A DNA stretch of 64,000 nucleotides from contig NZ_CP127166.1 of the NCBI RefSeq assembly GCF_030264275.1, forward strand, positions 163,230 through 227,229. Reading direction: 5' to 3'. Both the position numbers and the translations under genes were made by a program. Source of the stretch: Marivivens sp. LCG002 (GTDB taxonomy: Bacteria > Pseudomonadota > Alphaproteobacteria > Rhodobacterales > Rhodobacteraceae). The notes beneath the pieces were generated by a model. That model was not told where the DNA came from. It saw nothing but the letters and a program-made list of their open reading frames with translations, and did no database searches. Shown in pieces: positions 1 to 7,804 of the stretch. Positions within the stretch are counted from its first letter, which is position 1, and every line of letters begins with the position of its first letter.

Positions 1-1
1 C

Positions 2-61
2 GCATTGGTCGGCGTGCCGTTCTTTGCAACACTCATCCTCACCCGCGGTCGCAAATCATGA
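2..61 (+). CDS. FecCD-type ABC permease, C-terminal end only
   Basis: Only the last 19 codons are inside the window; they read ALVGVPFFATLILTRGRKS and end in TGA at 59-61. The GVPFF segment followed by a short basic tail is typical of the C-terminus of BtuC/FecCD-family permeases of iron-siderophore, haem or cobalamin importers. The stop overlaps the start of the next gene as ATGA, so the two are translationally coupled and encode one transporter. The substrate cannot be told from this fragment. Confidence 0.7.
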   Translation, partial: ALVGVPFFATLILTRGRKS

Positions 62-816
62 TAACGCTTGCCCTTCAAAACGTCGAAGCCCGCTACGGGT
101 CCAAAGTGATCTATGCGCAGGCCAATATGCCCTTGATTGAGGGCGGGGTTCTTACGGCCCTTGTCGGACCAAATGCTGCAGGGAAATCGACCCTGTTTCG
201 CCGGATTGCGGGCCAATTACGCGGCAAAGGCACCGTCCGGATCACCGGTGCCGAACAGCAGGACCTGCGATATATGCCGCAAGACACCGGAATGGACGCC
301 GCGCTCACAGTTTATGAAAGTGTCATCCTCGCGCTGAAACAGGGCTCGGGAGGTTGGAGCCTGTCCCCGATCGAATTACGAGCCGTCGACGATGTGTTAA
401 CCCGTTTGCGGATTGCCGATCTGGCCTGCGTAAACCTGACCGAACTGTCTGGCGGGCAAAGACAACTGGTGTCGATCGCGCAAACGCTAGTGACACAGCC
501 AAAGGTGCTCTTGATGGATGAACCGACCTCGGCTCTCGATCTGTTCCGCCAGCACGAAGTTCTCGCCATTTTGCGTGATTACGTGTCCGAGACAGGCGCT
601 GTTGCGATACTAGCGCTGCACGATCTGAACCAGGTAATGCGCCGCTGCACGCAGACCGTCGCGGTGGCAGGCGGTAAAATCATTGCGACAGGGCAAACGC
701 TCGAGGTGTTGACACCAGACCTGATCCGCCGACTTTACGGCGTGACCGCACGGGTCGAATCCTGTTCTCGTGGCTGCCCCATGATGATCGTGGACGGAAC
801 TGCTATTGGCCACTAA
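58..816 (+). CDS. ABC transporter ATP-binding protein, iron-siderophore (FecE) type
   Basis: A 252-residue cytoplasmic ATPase that would power import by the FecCD-type permease it overlaps. Walker A is GPNAAGKST (residues 37-45), the signature LSGGQ starts at residue 130, Walker B LLMDEP carries D154/E155, and the H-loop is ALHDLN. Length and layout fit FecE/FepC/BtuD subunits of siderophore, haem or cobalamin uptake. Walker A has Ala-Ala where Gly-Ser or Gly-Cys is more usual, which is tolerated in the family. The C-terminus carries an extra Cys pair (CSRGC). The substrate remains unknown because the binding protein lies outside the window. Confidence 0.85.
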   Translation: MITLALQNVEARYGSKVIYAQANMPLIEGGVLTALVGPNAAGKSTLFRRIAGQLRGKGTVRITGAEQQDLRYMPQDTGMDAALTVYESVILALKQGSGGWSLSPIELRAVDDVLTRLRIADLACVNLTELSGGQRQLVSIAQTLVTQPKVLLMDEPTSALDLFRQHEVLAILRDYVSETGAVAILALHDLNQVMRRCTQTVAVAGGKIIATGQTLEVLTPDLIRRLYGVTARVESCSRGCPMMIVDGTAIGH

Positions 817-943
817 CCAACCATTGGCAGTCCTAGGAAGCTCCAACTTGGCGAAGCCGCGCTTCGACACGGTTTGACTTATTAACGCGGTTTGTGGCGG
901 CCCAGAACGGTCTATGGCCGAGGCACTCCATAAATGAACGCTC

Positions 944-985
944 TTGAAAAGGGCTGCACAGTTTTCAACTCTGCAGCCCGTTTCA
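944..985 (-). terminator. Stem-loop terminator after the DUF305 gene
   Basis: GGGCTGCA at 951-958 pairs with TGCAGCCC at 972-979. Read on the minus strand the hairpin is followed by TTTTC (950-946), so it should end the leftward DUF305 transcript. It may also serve the rightward ATPase gene, although the run of T on that side is shorter. Confidence 0.7.
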
Positions 986-987
986 AA

Positions 988-1440
988 TCAGTTCACTTTT
1001 GCCGCTAGCCAATTTTTCATAAGTTCAATTTCGCCGACCTGTGCTTTCATGATTTCCTCGGCAAGTTTGATCATTTCGGGGTCATCGCCATGGTCGAGCA
1101 GAACCTGCGCCATGTCGATGGCACCTTGATGATGCGCAAGCATGCCGCAAGCGAATGCGACATCTGGATCTTCATTCATCATACCTTGCTCCATGGCAGG
1201 CATGGTGATCATCATCTTTCGCATATTCTCCTGAACATGTTCAGGAGAGTTGCTGAGGTCTGCGCTGTCAGGCGCCAACATTTCATCACTATGGCCCATG
1301 GCTGAATGGTCCAATTCACCCATCGTGGAAGACGTGATGCACTGTTCGGGAAGCTGGAATTCAGTATCTTGAGCGAAAGCCGGCAGCGAGAATGCTGCCG
1401 CTGCGAGCGCTGATGCGACGGATAATTTCACAAAATTCAT
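988..1440 (-). CDS. DUF305 family exported protein, copper-associated
   Basis: A 150-residue protein with a Sec signal peptide (cleavage near AFA-QD) and a DUF305 domain containing the hallmark HHQGAIDMA followed by an HGDDPE segment. It is rich in Met and His. DUF305 proteins are ferritin-like four-helix proteins often found with copper and silver resistance genes; the biochemical role is not settled. The start at 1440 is chosen over an upstream ATG at 1530 because it gives a clean signal peptide and has AAGGAAA 8 bases upstream. The earlier ATG would also place the whole promoter at 1500-1530 inside the coding region. It sits alone, facing the same way as the copper operon but separated from it by 383 bases. 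Confidence 0.85.
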   Translation of the reverse strand: MNFVKLSVASALAAAAFSLPAFAQDTEFQLPEQCITSSTMGELDHSAMGHSDEMLAPDSADLSNSPEHVQENMRKMMITMPAMEQGMMNEDPDVAFACGMLAHHQGAIDMAQVLLDHGDDPEMIKLAEEIMKAQVGEIELMKNWLAAKVN

Positions 1441-1499
1441 TTTGCGTTTTTCCTTGGAGATTGAGCGCTGAGGGTGCTTGAGCACACCCAACCAAGTCA

Positions 1500-1530
1500 T
1501 AGATAATCCTTCCAGCAACCGGAGGGTCAA
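1500..1530 (-). promoter_or_regulatory. CueR-like promoter/operator for the DUF305 gene
   Basis: On the minus strand a -35 TTGACC (1530-1525) is separated by 19 bases from a -10 TATCTA (1505-1500). The long spacer carries the dyad ACCCTCC-N7-GGAAGGA. This matches the known CueR site consensus ACCTTCC-N7-GGAAGGT at 12 of 14 positions, and the 19-base spacing is the diagnostic feature of MerR-family metal-activated promoters. The predicted start of transcription lies about 50 bases before the ATG at 1440. No CueR gene is in the window, so the regulator would have to be unlinked. Confidence 0.75.
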
Positions 1531-1823
1531 ATACTAATGGATCACAGCCTCGAGAGCATCCAGACCGCCAGACTAATTACCTACGCTAGCCATTCATCAC
1601 ATCATTCAGTATTTGTTTTCCCAAATCTCCGCGTCGCGAACAACTGACGCAAGCGGCCGCATTTTAGAGCATTTAGGGCGGAAAGTGGACATTCGCGGCG
1701 TGGCACGCGAAGGTCAGCTTTCGTCTATCACTACCGAAGCAATTCCAATCCCGAACCCCAAGACGATTTAGCATGCCACCGAGGTCCAAGCGCGTTTCGG
1801 TGCGCTCTCGGAGTGAAAGCATT
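1531..1823. other. Intergenic stretch upstream of the DUF305 promoter
   Basis: About 290 bases between the DUF305 promoter and the end of the cytochrome c gene. I see no plausible coding frame with a ribosome site, no strong hairpin followed by T, and no repeat. Confidence 0.5.
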
Positions 1824-2270
1824 TCATTCCTTTTCATGGGTCCTGCTGGCTTGGAAAGCTCTTGCATCTTTGGACCATGAGGATCGGATATAGGCCAGTA
1901 TCTCTAAAATCTGCCTTTCGGTCAGGACTTTTACGAATGCAGGCATGCCGCTATTGAAGTCAGGAATGCCGCGTGCGGCCAAGGCGCCCCGGCCGCCTAG
2001 GCGGGTGTATTCTACAAGAAGACCGGTGTCATGATGCCAAGTGTGACCACTTTCGTTATGTGGTGGCGCTGGCAGGATGCCGTCAGGGCCTGCACTCTTC
2101 CAATGCGGCTGCCCTTCCAGCGAAAGACCGTGACAGGCAGCGCAATTGTCCGCGTACAACTGCTTTCCAGCATCAAGGTCGGCATCTGCAAATTCGTGGT
2201 CAGCGAAAGCAGGGCCTGCCAAGGTGGCCCCGCAAATTCCGGCAATGAACACTAGTCGACCTGCACCCAT
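1824..2270 (-). CDS. Exported c-type cytochrome, copper cluster
   Basis: A 148-residue protein with a signal peptide ending near AFA-DHE and one haem site CAACH. The axial Met is probably within NSGMPAF. The mono-haem class I fold (cytochrome CBB3/c5-like) implies periplasmic electron transfer. The start at ATG 2270 overlaps the last 19 bases of the multicopper oxidase gene, which fits its place as the last gene of the leftward operon. It could accept electrons from, or donate them to, the oxidase, but that is inference. A second, unrelated-length cytochrome lies earlier in the same operon. Confidence 0.85.
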   Translation of the reverse strand: MGAGRLVFIAGICGATLAGPAFADHEFADADLDAGKQLYADNCAACHGLSLEGQPHWKSAGPDGILPAPPHNESGHTWHHDTGLLVEYTRLGGRGALAARGIPDFNSGMPAFVKVLTERQILEILAYIRSSWSKDARAFQASRTHEKE

Positions 2271-3547
2271 GTTTTCATGCCTCCGACAGAATGGCTGAGC
2301 ATATGACAATGGAGCATCCATCGCCCCCGGTTATCAAAAACGCAGAGGATGTCGCGCTTGGCGCCTGCTTGAACCAGCGTTGTGTCCCGCAAGTCGCCTA
2401 AGGAATCATCCTCGGCCAACTCGTAGAAATGGTGCCCGTGCAGATGGATGCCGTGGGCAAAGGCGGTGTCATTCACCAACGTGATCCTGACAGTTTCTCC
2501 GCGAGAAAGGGTGCCGAACGGAGCAGACTGCAAATCCGAGTTGTCGTTAAATGCCCAGATGTTATCGCCGCCGTGCCCGCGGGCCATCGCGCCGCCTTGC
2601 ATTTTCAAGGTCAGATGTTGGCTGACCTTGTCCGGAACAGCAAACATGTTCGGTGGAAGAGGCGCAACAGGTGACGAGCGTTTTGGCACCTGGCCATCAA
2701 TCATTAACGCGCCTAGAGCGAAGGTGTCTGAGTTAGACACCAGCAGAATCTCGACGGTGTCGCTGACATCTGCAATCACATCCGCCCGTTGCGCGGGGGC
2801 AAGGACCAATCCTGTCATGTCTCGCGGTGTGGCGAGAGGCATGCCGTCCAGAGCGACCACTTTGCCATCAATGCCCCGCAGTTCAAGCGGCATCACACGA
2901 TCGACCGAGGCATTGATCAGCCGCAGCCTGATGCGCTGACCTTTTTGCAAAGCAACGTCCGGCAGGAATGCCTTGGCATAATTCCCAAGTCGCCCCGCGT
3001 GGGCAACGTCGTGCATATTGCCATAGTCATCGGCCAAAGCTCCTGTCTGATCGAACCGCCAGTCTGCAAGCATCGCAACGATGTCGTGATCGACATCCGG
3101 CTTTTCGTTTTCTTCGACGATGAACGGTCCCATCAATCCGCGCGCGACCTGTTCGTGTGACAGGTAATGCGAATGATACCAAAAGGTTCCCGCATCCGGA
3201 GCGCTGAACCGGTAGTCGAACGTCGCACCCGGATCGACGATGTCTTGCGTCAGCATCGGAACACCATCCATGTCGTTGCGCAGCCGGACACCATGCCAAT
3301 GGACAGCAGTTCCTTCTGTAAGGTCGTTGCGCAGCCGGATGGAAAAGGTCTCGGCTTGCTTGACCCCGAGTGTGGGCCCGGGAACCGATCCGTTAAAACC
3401 AAGCAATTCGCTGGGCGGATAAGAACCCTCGGGTAGGATCTGCGTCGTTACAGTCTGGGCGACCAGATCGGGTGTGCCAGTCGCGAGCGAAACGCGCGGC
3501 GCCAATGTTGCCGCGATCGTGGACCAAAGGAAATCACGTCTTTTCAT
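2252..3547 (-). CDS. Multicopper oxidase, Tat-exported (CueO/SufI-like)
   Basis: A 431-residue periplasmic oxidase likely to oxidise Cu(I) or phenolics with reduction of oxygen. The N-terminus MKRRDFLW is a twin-arginine signal. Copper motifs are in order: HWHG (83-86), YHSH, HGIHLHGHHF, and the C-terminal HCHMLSHSVGGM, which supplies the type 1 Cys, His and axial Met. All four motifs are intact. The start at 3547 is preferred to an upstream extension to 3811, because it gives the Tat signal and the extension would overlap copD. The gene lies between copD and a cytochrome c gene in one leftward operon, which points to copper detoxification. Confidence 0.9.
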   Translation of the reverse strand: MKRRDFLWSTIAATLAPRVSLATGTPDLVAQTVTTQILPEGSYPPSELLGFNGSVPGPTLGVKQAETFSIRLRNDLTEGTAVHWHGVRLRNDMDGVPMLTQDIVDPGATFDYRFSAPDAGTFWYHSHYLSHEQVARGLMGPFIVEENEKPDVDHDIVAMLADWRFDQTGALADDYGNMHDVAHAGRLGNYAKAFLPDVALQKGQRIRLRLINASVDRVMPLELRGIDGKVVALDGMPLATPRDMTGLVLAPAQRADVIADVSDTVEILLVSNSDTFALGALMIDGQVPKRSSPVAPLPPNMFAVPDKVSQHLTLKMQGGAMARGHGGDNIWAFNDNSDLQSAPFGTLSRGETVRITLVNDTAFAHGIHLHGHHFYELAEDDSLGDLRDTTLVQAGAKRDILCVFDNRGRWMLHCHMLSHSVGGMKTWVQVD

Positions 3548-3555
3548 GTACTTTC

Positions 3556-4428
3556 TCACTCTGGCAGGGTGACAACACTGGTCAGCGTTGCAGTTGCCGC
3601 AAGCGTTGCAAGGATAAGCAGCGCTTCGATCCGGATGGATTTCGCAAGATGGCCTGCGGCTTGCGCGTTGCCAGCCATCATCGCAGGTACAAAGCGCAAT
3701 TTGTTCGCTGCGGCGAGCAAAAGTACCAGCCCGACCAAGCCGATTTTGACCAGAATCGTCCGACCGTAAGCGCTCTGGAGTAGCGTTCCGAAGTCGCCGA
3801 CCAACAGCCACGCCAAAATCCCGCCAGCGACAAGAAGCAGGGGGACAATCACGCTCGCCGCCACGCCGAACCGGTCCCCGAGGCGGGCAGCATCGGCAAG
3901 GCGTCCGTTTGATGTCGCTAAGTCATGCAGGGGCAGCAGGACACCGATCCAGAATGCGACGCCAAGTAAGTGAAGCAAGTGCAGCGTGCGTACCCATGTT
4001 TGATCCAGCGTCTGAACATGACCGATCTGGGCAAAGGACCAGAGCGCGACAATGCCGGCGCACAGGGAAACCCAATGGCCGATCATGGGAATTGCCAATC
4101 CTAGCAACATGATGGCTGCGGCCGAGCTTCGATAGTCCAGTACATCCGCGACAGGTGTTTGCCAAAGCAATCCCAGCATTTCAGGATCGACCATGCCGTC
4201 GACGCCACCGGTCAGCGCAGCGGCACGCAACAGATAACTGAACGCGGACGCAACAATCAGAAGTAGCGAAGAAATGGCAATCCCCCACCGCAACCGGTTG
4301 CGCACCGAGGTAACCTCTTGGGGGTAACAGACGCTGACCATTATCAGGCCTGTCCCGCATAGCACCCCGCCATAAAGCGCCAGTTTTGTGATGATCGCCG
4401 CAAATTCCCAAACGTCGATCATGGTCAT
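3556..4428 (-). CDS. copD: CopD family copper resistance membrane protein
   Basis: About 290 residues with roughly eight hydrophobic segments, matching the CopD/PcoD inner-membrane family that works with CopC in copper transfer across the membrane. Conserved-looking His residues occur in HLLHLLG and near the membrane faces. The start codon overlaps the copC stop as ATGA, so translation is coupled. The family has been proposed to import copper for loading of periplasmic or cytoplasmic cuproproteins, which fits the adjacent oxidase. Some relatives are annotated as CopD-domain proteins of unknown role. Confidence 0.85.
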   Translation of the reverse strand: MTMIDVWEFAAIITKLALYGGVLCGTGLIMVSVCYPQEVTSVRNRLRWGIAISSLLLIVASAFSYLLRAAALTGGVDGMVDPEMLGLLWQTPVADVLDYRSSAAAIMLLGLAIPMIGHWVSLCAGIVALWSFAQIGHVQTLDQTWVRTLHLLHLLGVAFWIGVLLPLHDLATSNGRLADAARLGDRFGVAASVIVPLLLVAGGILAWLLVGDFGTLLQSAYGRTILVKIGLVGLVLLLAAANKLRFVPAMMAGNAQAAGHLAKSIRIEALLILATLAATATLTSVVTLPE

Positions 4429-4766
4429 TCTACAGTAAACGAAAACGAGCCCTGCAATGCATGACCGTCTTTGCCCAAAGCACGCCATTCGATCAGATAT
4501 TCACCTGATCCGGCTTCTGGAAGCGGGAGGATAAAGTCACTACGGAATGTCTTTTGATCGCCTAGATCCAGCTTCACCGTGGTGCCGCCGTCATGGGTCA
4601 TGTTGACCCGTGTCATTCTGATCTCTGACGCGAAATCGAACGTGATCTGAGCGGGTGCAGCGGCCAGAACTTCTTGGTTGGCCGGAGTGGTGCTGTCGAC
4701 ACTCGAATGAGCGGACGCGATGGTTGCCATAGTGGCGAATGCAAATGGAGCGATGATCTTTTTCAT
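4425..4766 (-). CDS. copC: CopC family periplasmic copper-binding protein
   Basis: A 113-residue protein. A signal peptide ends at ASA-HSS, leaving His at the mature N-terminus, which is the N-terminal copper ligand in CopC/PcoC proteins. The distal ligand motif GKDGHALQGSFSF is present and the length fits the single-domain CopC family. A Met-rich Cu(I) site is not evident, suggesting a Cu(II)-only CopC. It is coupled to copD by ATGA overlap and follows a cytochrome c gene by 9 bases, in a leftward copper operon. Confidence 0.92.
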   Translation of the reverse strand: MKKIIAPFAFATMATIASAHSSVDSTTPANQEVLAAAPAQITFDFASEIRMTRVNMTHDGGTTVKLDLGDQKTFRSDFILPLPEAGSGEYLIEWRALGKDGHALQGSFSFTVE

Positions 4767-4775
4767 GATGTCCTC

Positions 4776-5207
4776 CTAGTTGATGCGGTTCGCGCGTTGG
4801 ATCTGGCGGATGTATTCGACGACCATGGCGACATCGCCGCGGCTCAGACCCTGGACTGCGGGCATATTGCCGAACTGCCAGTGGTGCGAATTGACCCCCA
4901 TCGTGACAGCGCGGTGGAAGCTCTCGTCGCCGTGGTGATTGGGTTCGTAGATCTTGTGGATCAACGGCGGTCCGGCCTCGGCATTCCCGACGCCGTTCTG
5001 GCCGTGACACTTGGCGCAAGCATTCTCGAAGATCGTACGTCCGATAGGCCCGTTGCCCGAAAGCTCTGGCATCTGGATTTCGACAAGGCCGCTCGGGTTG
5101 CCTGCTGCGGCAACCTGCGCCTCGGGCGTTTTGTTCGACTGGGTAAGCATAGGGATCGCAACGCCGATAGCGACAACGGCCCCGATCAGGAGATAGGTGT
5201 ATTTCAT
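4776..5207 (-). CDS. Membrane-anchored or exported cytochrome c
   Basis: A 143-residue protein with an N-terminal hydrophobic segment (about residues 4-20) that could be a signal anchor, then a class I cytochrome domain with haem site CAKCH. The likely Met ligand is in FGNMPAV. The segment NHHGDESFHRAVTMGVNSHHW is unusually His-rich, and adjacent His residues could bind copper. The start at 5207 is chosen so that the hydrophobic helix begins immediately; an ATG five codons earlier is possible. It sits between the Cys/His-rich small protein and copC in the leftward operon. Confidence 0.82.
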   Translation of the reverse strand: MKYTYLLIGAVVAIGVAIPMLTQSNKTPEAQVAAAGNPSGLVEIQMPELSGNGPIGRTIFENACAKCHGQNGVGNAEAGPPLIHKIYEPNHHGDESFHRAVTMGVNSHHWQFGNMPAVQGLSRGDVAMVVEYIRQIQRANRIN

Positions 5208-5287
5208 TGTTTTACCTGACAAATCAAATCTGTCCGCATCATGCGCGGATTTTGAACCAGAGGTCTCCCTCTGGGCCGACGATTTGA

Positions 5288-5620
5288 TCAGGCGCTGGGT
5301 GGTCGGTCGATCATGTCAGGCCGGTCAAGATCATGCCGGTGTTCGACAAACCCAACAAAAGCAAATGCGGTGACGTTCGCCAGAACAGCCGTATCCAGCT
5401 TTGGAAGAGCGAATGCATGACAACTGATCTGATCGCAGCAGGACGCGTCACCTGCAACGTCTCCATGGGCATTAATGTCAGGATTGCCTGCGTCATCAGC
5501 GACCACCTCGTGGCAATGCCCGTCGTGACAATCGGCGGTCATCGCAAATGCTTCGCTTCCCGTAACGATCGTCGTCCAAAGCATGATGGCCGAAACGGCC
5601 ATGGCTATGAGGCGGTGCAT
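5288..5620 (-). CDS. Small exported Cys/His-rich protein (paralogue of the gene at 5786)
   Basis: A 110-residue product that I cannot assign to a named family. After a signal peptide (about residues 1-26, AFA-MTA) it has CHDGHCHEVV, then a GDASCCDQISCHAF block, and it ends in RPPSA. These Cys and His clusters look metal-binding. The divergent gene at 5786 encodes a protein of the same length and plan (SCCNSVACG, ending RPPRA), so the two look like diverged copies. The start at 5620 is taken because the signal peptide begins there; an upstream in-frame ATG at 5734 would add 38 residues. First gene of the leftward copper operon. Confidence 0.6.
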   Translation of the reverse strand: MHRLIAMAVSAIMLWTTIVTGSEAFAMTADCHDGHCHEVVADDAGNPDINAHGDVAGDASCCDQISCHAFALPKLDTAVLANVTAFAFVGFVEHRHDLDRPDMIDRPPSA

Positions 5621-5785
5621 AGTCACGCGGAAAACGTATGTCAGAACATGGCAATTGGCAACGCAGGCGGGATTGCGGGACTGCAACGCCTTATTGTTCA
5701 TCACAAAAACCGGCTGCGTAAATGTGAACCGCATACGCCTTTCGGCCTATTGCGCGTTACGCTGCTGTCGAAATAGCGTCGCGAC
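5621..5785. promoter_or_regulatory. Divergent control region of the copper cluster
   Basis: These 165 bases separate the leftward and rightward arms of the copper cluster and must hold promoters for both. Unlike the region upstream of the DUF305 gene, I find no CueR-type dyad with a 19-base spacer here, so the two arms may answer to another regulator. No clear ribosome site precedes the rightward ATG at 5786. Confidence 0.4.
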
Positions 5786-6127
5786 ATGTCACTGATGATT
5801 CGCTGGATTTTCTGCATCGTTTTGTCGACCGCGACTATGTTCGGCGGTCAGGCGGCGCATGCAATGATGTCCGGTGCCCAGACTGCCGATGTGCATGTCG
5901 ATACGCACGCGGATCATGCACATGATGCCAGTGACAAAACCCATCACAGTGGCTCTGCCGATGGTAGTAGTTGCTGTAATTCTGTTGCCTGCGGCGCATC
6001 ATTTATCAGTGTCGAATGTGCTCTGGTCCAGATCGATACGGTCAGCGACACGCACTACTTTCTGATGGCGAATACCGTTCCCGAAGGTTTGGATGTAATC
6101 GCTCCCGAACGGCCACCCCGCGCCTGA
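5786..6127 (+). CDS. Small exported Cys/His-rich protein (paralogue of the gene at 5288)
   Basis: A 113-residue protein with a signal peptide (cleavage near AHA-MMS), a His-rich stretch (HVDTHADHAHD, THHSG), a SCCNSVACG cluster and a C-terminus ending RPPRA. It matches the divergent gene's product in length, signal peptide, position of the CC-x4-C motif and C-terminal signature. I infer a periplasmic copper-binding or copper-sensing role from these residues and from the neighbours; no named family was recognised. The start has a poor ribosome site, and the ATG at 5795 is an alternative. Confidence 0.6.
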   Translation: MSLMIRWIFCIVLSTATMFGGQAAHAMMSGAQTADVHVDTHADHAHDASDKTHHSGSADGSSCCNSVACGASFISVECALVQIDTVSDTHYFLMANTVPEGLDVIAPERPPRA

Positions 6128-6188
6128 TTGCCGTTTCGCAGGGCCCGCCGATGGGCGGGTTGTGATCTAGCAATCTTTGGGATTATCC

Positions 6189-6389
6189 ATGTCTTTTAAA
6201 CTACTGGCGGCTTTGCCGTTGGTTCTTGCCGGTTGTGCGGAACCAATGCCATTGGCCGCGCCGGCCTCGATGGGACTCGAGGCGGCGAACCTGTATGGCC
6301 CAAGCGGTCAATCATCTGCTGTCGCGCTCTTTTCCGGCTACGAGTCGCGTAGTGTCGTCACCCCTGGCACATGGGGGGATGCAGAATGA
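6189..6389 (+). CDS. Small lipoprotein upstream of the TolC-like gene
   Basis: A 66-residue product with a lipoprotein signal: hydrophobic segment ALPLVLAGC, lipobox LAGC with Cys at residue 15. The mature part has no recognisable domain. It overlaps the start of the TolC-like gene by ATGA, so the two are coupled and its role is probably tied to that outer-membrane protein. Start chosen at 6189, immediately before the hydrophobic region. Confidence 0.65.
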   Translation: MSFKLLAALPLVLAGCAEPMPLAAPASMGLEAANLYGPSGQSSAVALFSGYESRSVVTPGTWGDAE

Positions 6390-7795
6390 AGCGTCCGCTC
6401 CTTACCTTGACTGTCAGTGCGTTCGCGCTGGCCGGATGCGCCGATGCATCCTTTATCGCCGATCTATCGAACCGCGAAAGCGGGATGGGGCAGATCAATG
6501 CTACCACGCGCGTTGCCACGGGGGCCGAAACCGTGTTCTTGCAGGATGCGGCAACCATTGCGGCCACGCAGGCCCGTGTCAGCCAGATGATACAGGGCAA
6601 GACCATCCACGCGGACACCGCCGTGCAGGTCGCGCTTCTGAACAATCGCGGGCTTCAGGCGCATTATGCGGATCTGGGACTGACGACCGCCGAAATCTGG
6701 CAGGGCACATTGGACACCAATCCGTCCGCCACCGTGGAATTCACGGGGATCGGTGTGAACGGCCTTGCGGTCAATGCGATCGAAGGGCTGATTGTTGGCA
6801 ATCTGCTATCACTCGCCACCCGTGGCCAGCGTGACGCGATTGCGGAAAAACGGCTACAGCAGGCACGGTTGGAGGCGGCATCCGAAACGCTAGCCGTCGC
6901 TGCCGAAGCACGCGCCGCGTGGGTCGATGCTGTCGCCGCGTTCGAGGCTGCTGCGGTCCTGCGCCAAGCCGAAGGGACGGCAGAAGCGCAAGCCGATCTG
7001 GCCGTCGAACTGGGTCAGACCGGTTATCTGAATGCTGCCGCTCAAGCGCAGGATCAGGCGCTACATGCGGAGCTGGCGGGTGAACGGGCACGGGCAAAGC
7101 TGGACGCTCAGATCGCGAAAGAGCATCTGACGCAGGTTCTGGGGCTTTGGGGAACGAACACGCAGTACTACGTCCCCGATGCCTTGCCTGCTTTGCCCGA
7201 GCGCCCCGCGCGTGTCGCTGACCCCGAGACACAAGCCCTGACTGGCCGTGTCGATCTGGCGATTGCGCGGCTCGAACTTGAAGCGGTCGCGGCGGAACAC
7301 AACCTGACCAGCGCCACCCGCTATGTTAGCGATCTGGACCTTGCTGCTGGCCTCAAGACCAGTTTCGATGGCAGTAGCGGGTCGGTGACCTCCGAGACCG
7401 TACCGCGCCTGAATGCAGAGATTGCGATTCCGATCTTTGACAGCGGGCAGGCGCGCCATCGCGCCGGTGAAATGGCCTATCTACGCGCCGCGCATGAACT
7501 AGCGGCGACAGCCGTCCAGATCAGGTCCGAAGCGCGTGCTGCCGACGCGGAACTGGCCGGAACGCACCAACTGGCGCGTCATTACCGCGATACCCTCGTT
7601 CCCCTGCGCCAGCAGTACGAGGCGCAAACCCTGCGCGCTTACAACGGCATGATCGAGTCGCCTGCCGAATTGCTGGACGCCATCCGCGAACGTCTGGACG
7701 CCCAATTGGCCGAAGCAGAGGCACGGGCCGACTACTGGCGCGCGGACGCCAACATGAAAGCCGTCCTTTATGGCGGCGTGCCATCGGCCCGATAG
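6386..7795 (+). CDS. TolC-family outer-membrane lipoprotein
   Basis: A 469-residue protein with a lipoprotein signal (AFALAGC, Cys near 17) and two long Ala/Glu/Arg-rich helical regions around 140-240 and 340-460, typical of the TolC/CusC/OprM fold. It would form a periplasm-spanning outer-membrane tunnel. No RND or adaptor gene is adjacent here: the next genes encode an oxidase, a cupredoxin and a CusF-like protein. The inner-membrane partner is therefore unlinked, or the protein has another role in copper tolerance. In many alphaproteobacteria and gammaproteobacteria a TolC-like gene precedes a copper oxidase in this same order. Confidence 0.85.
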   Translation: MKRPLLTLTVSAFALAGCADASFIADLSNRESGMGQINATTRVATGAETVFLQDAATIAATQARVSQMIQGKTIHADTAVQVALLNNRGLQAHYADLGLTTAEIWQGTLDTNPSATVEFTGIGVNGLAVNAIEGLIVGNLLSLATRGQRDAIAEKRLQQARLEAASETLAVAAEARAAWVDAVAAFEAAAVLRQAEGTAEAQADLAVELGQTGYLNAAAQAQDQALHAELAGERARAKLDAQIAKEHLTQVLGLWGTNTQYYVPDALPALPERPARVADPETQALTGRVDLAIARLELEAVAAEHNLTSATRYVSDLDLAAGLKTSFDGSSGSVTSETVPRLNAEIAIPIFDSGQARHRAGEMAYLRAAHELAATAVQIRSEARAADAELAGTHQLARHYRDTLVPLRQQYEAQTLRAYNGMIESPAELLDAIRERLDAQLAEAEARADYWRADANMKAVLYGGVPSAR

Positions 7796-7804
7796 GAGAA
7801 AACC

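Noticed and set aside
3548..3811. N-terminal extension of the leftward multicopper oxidase
   Set aside because: It would overlap copD, remove the Tat signal from the N-terminus, and lacks a ribosome site.
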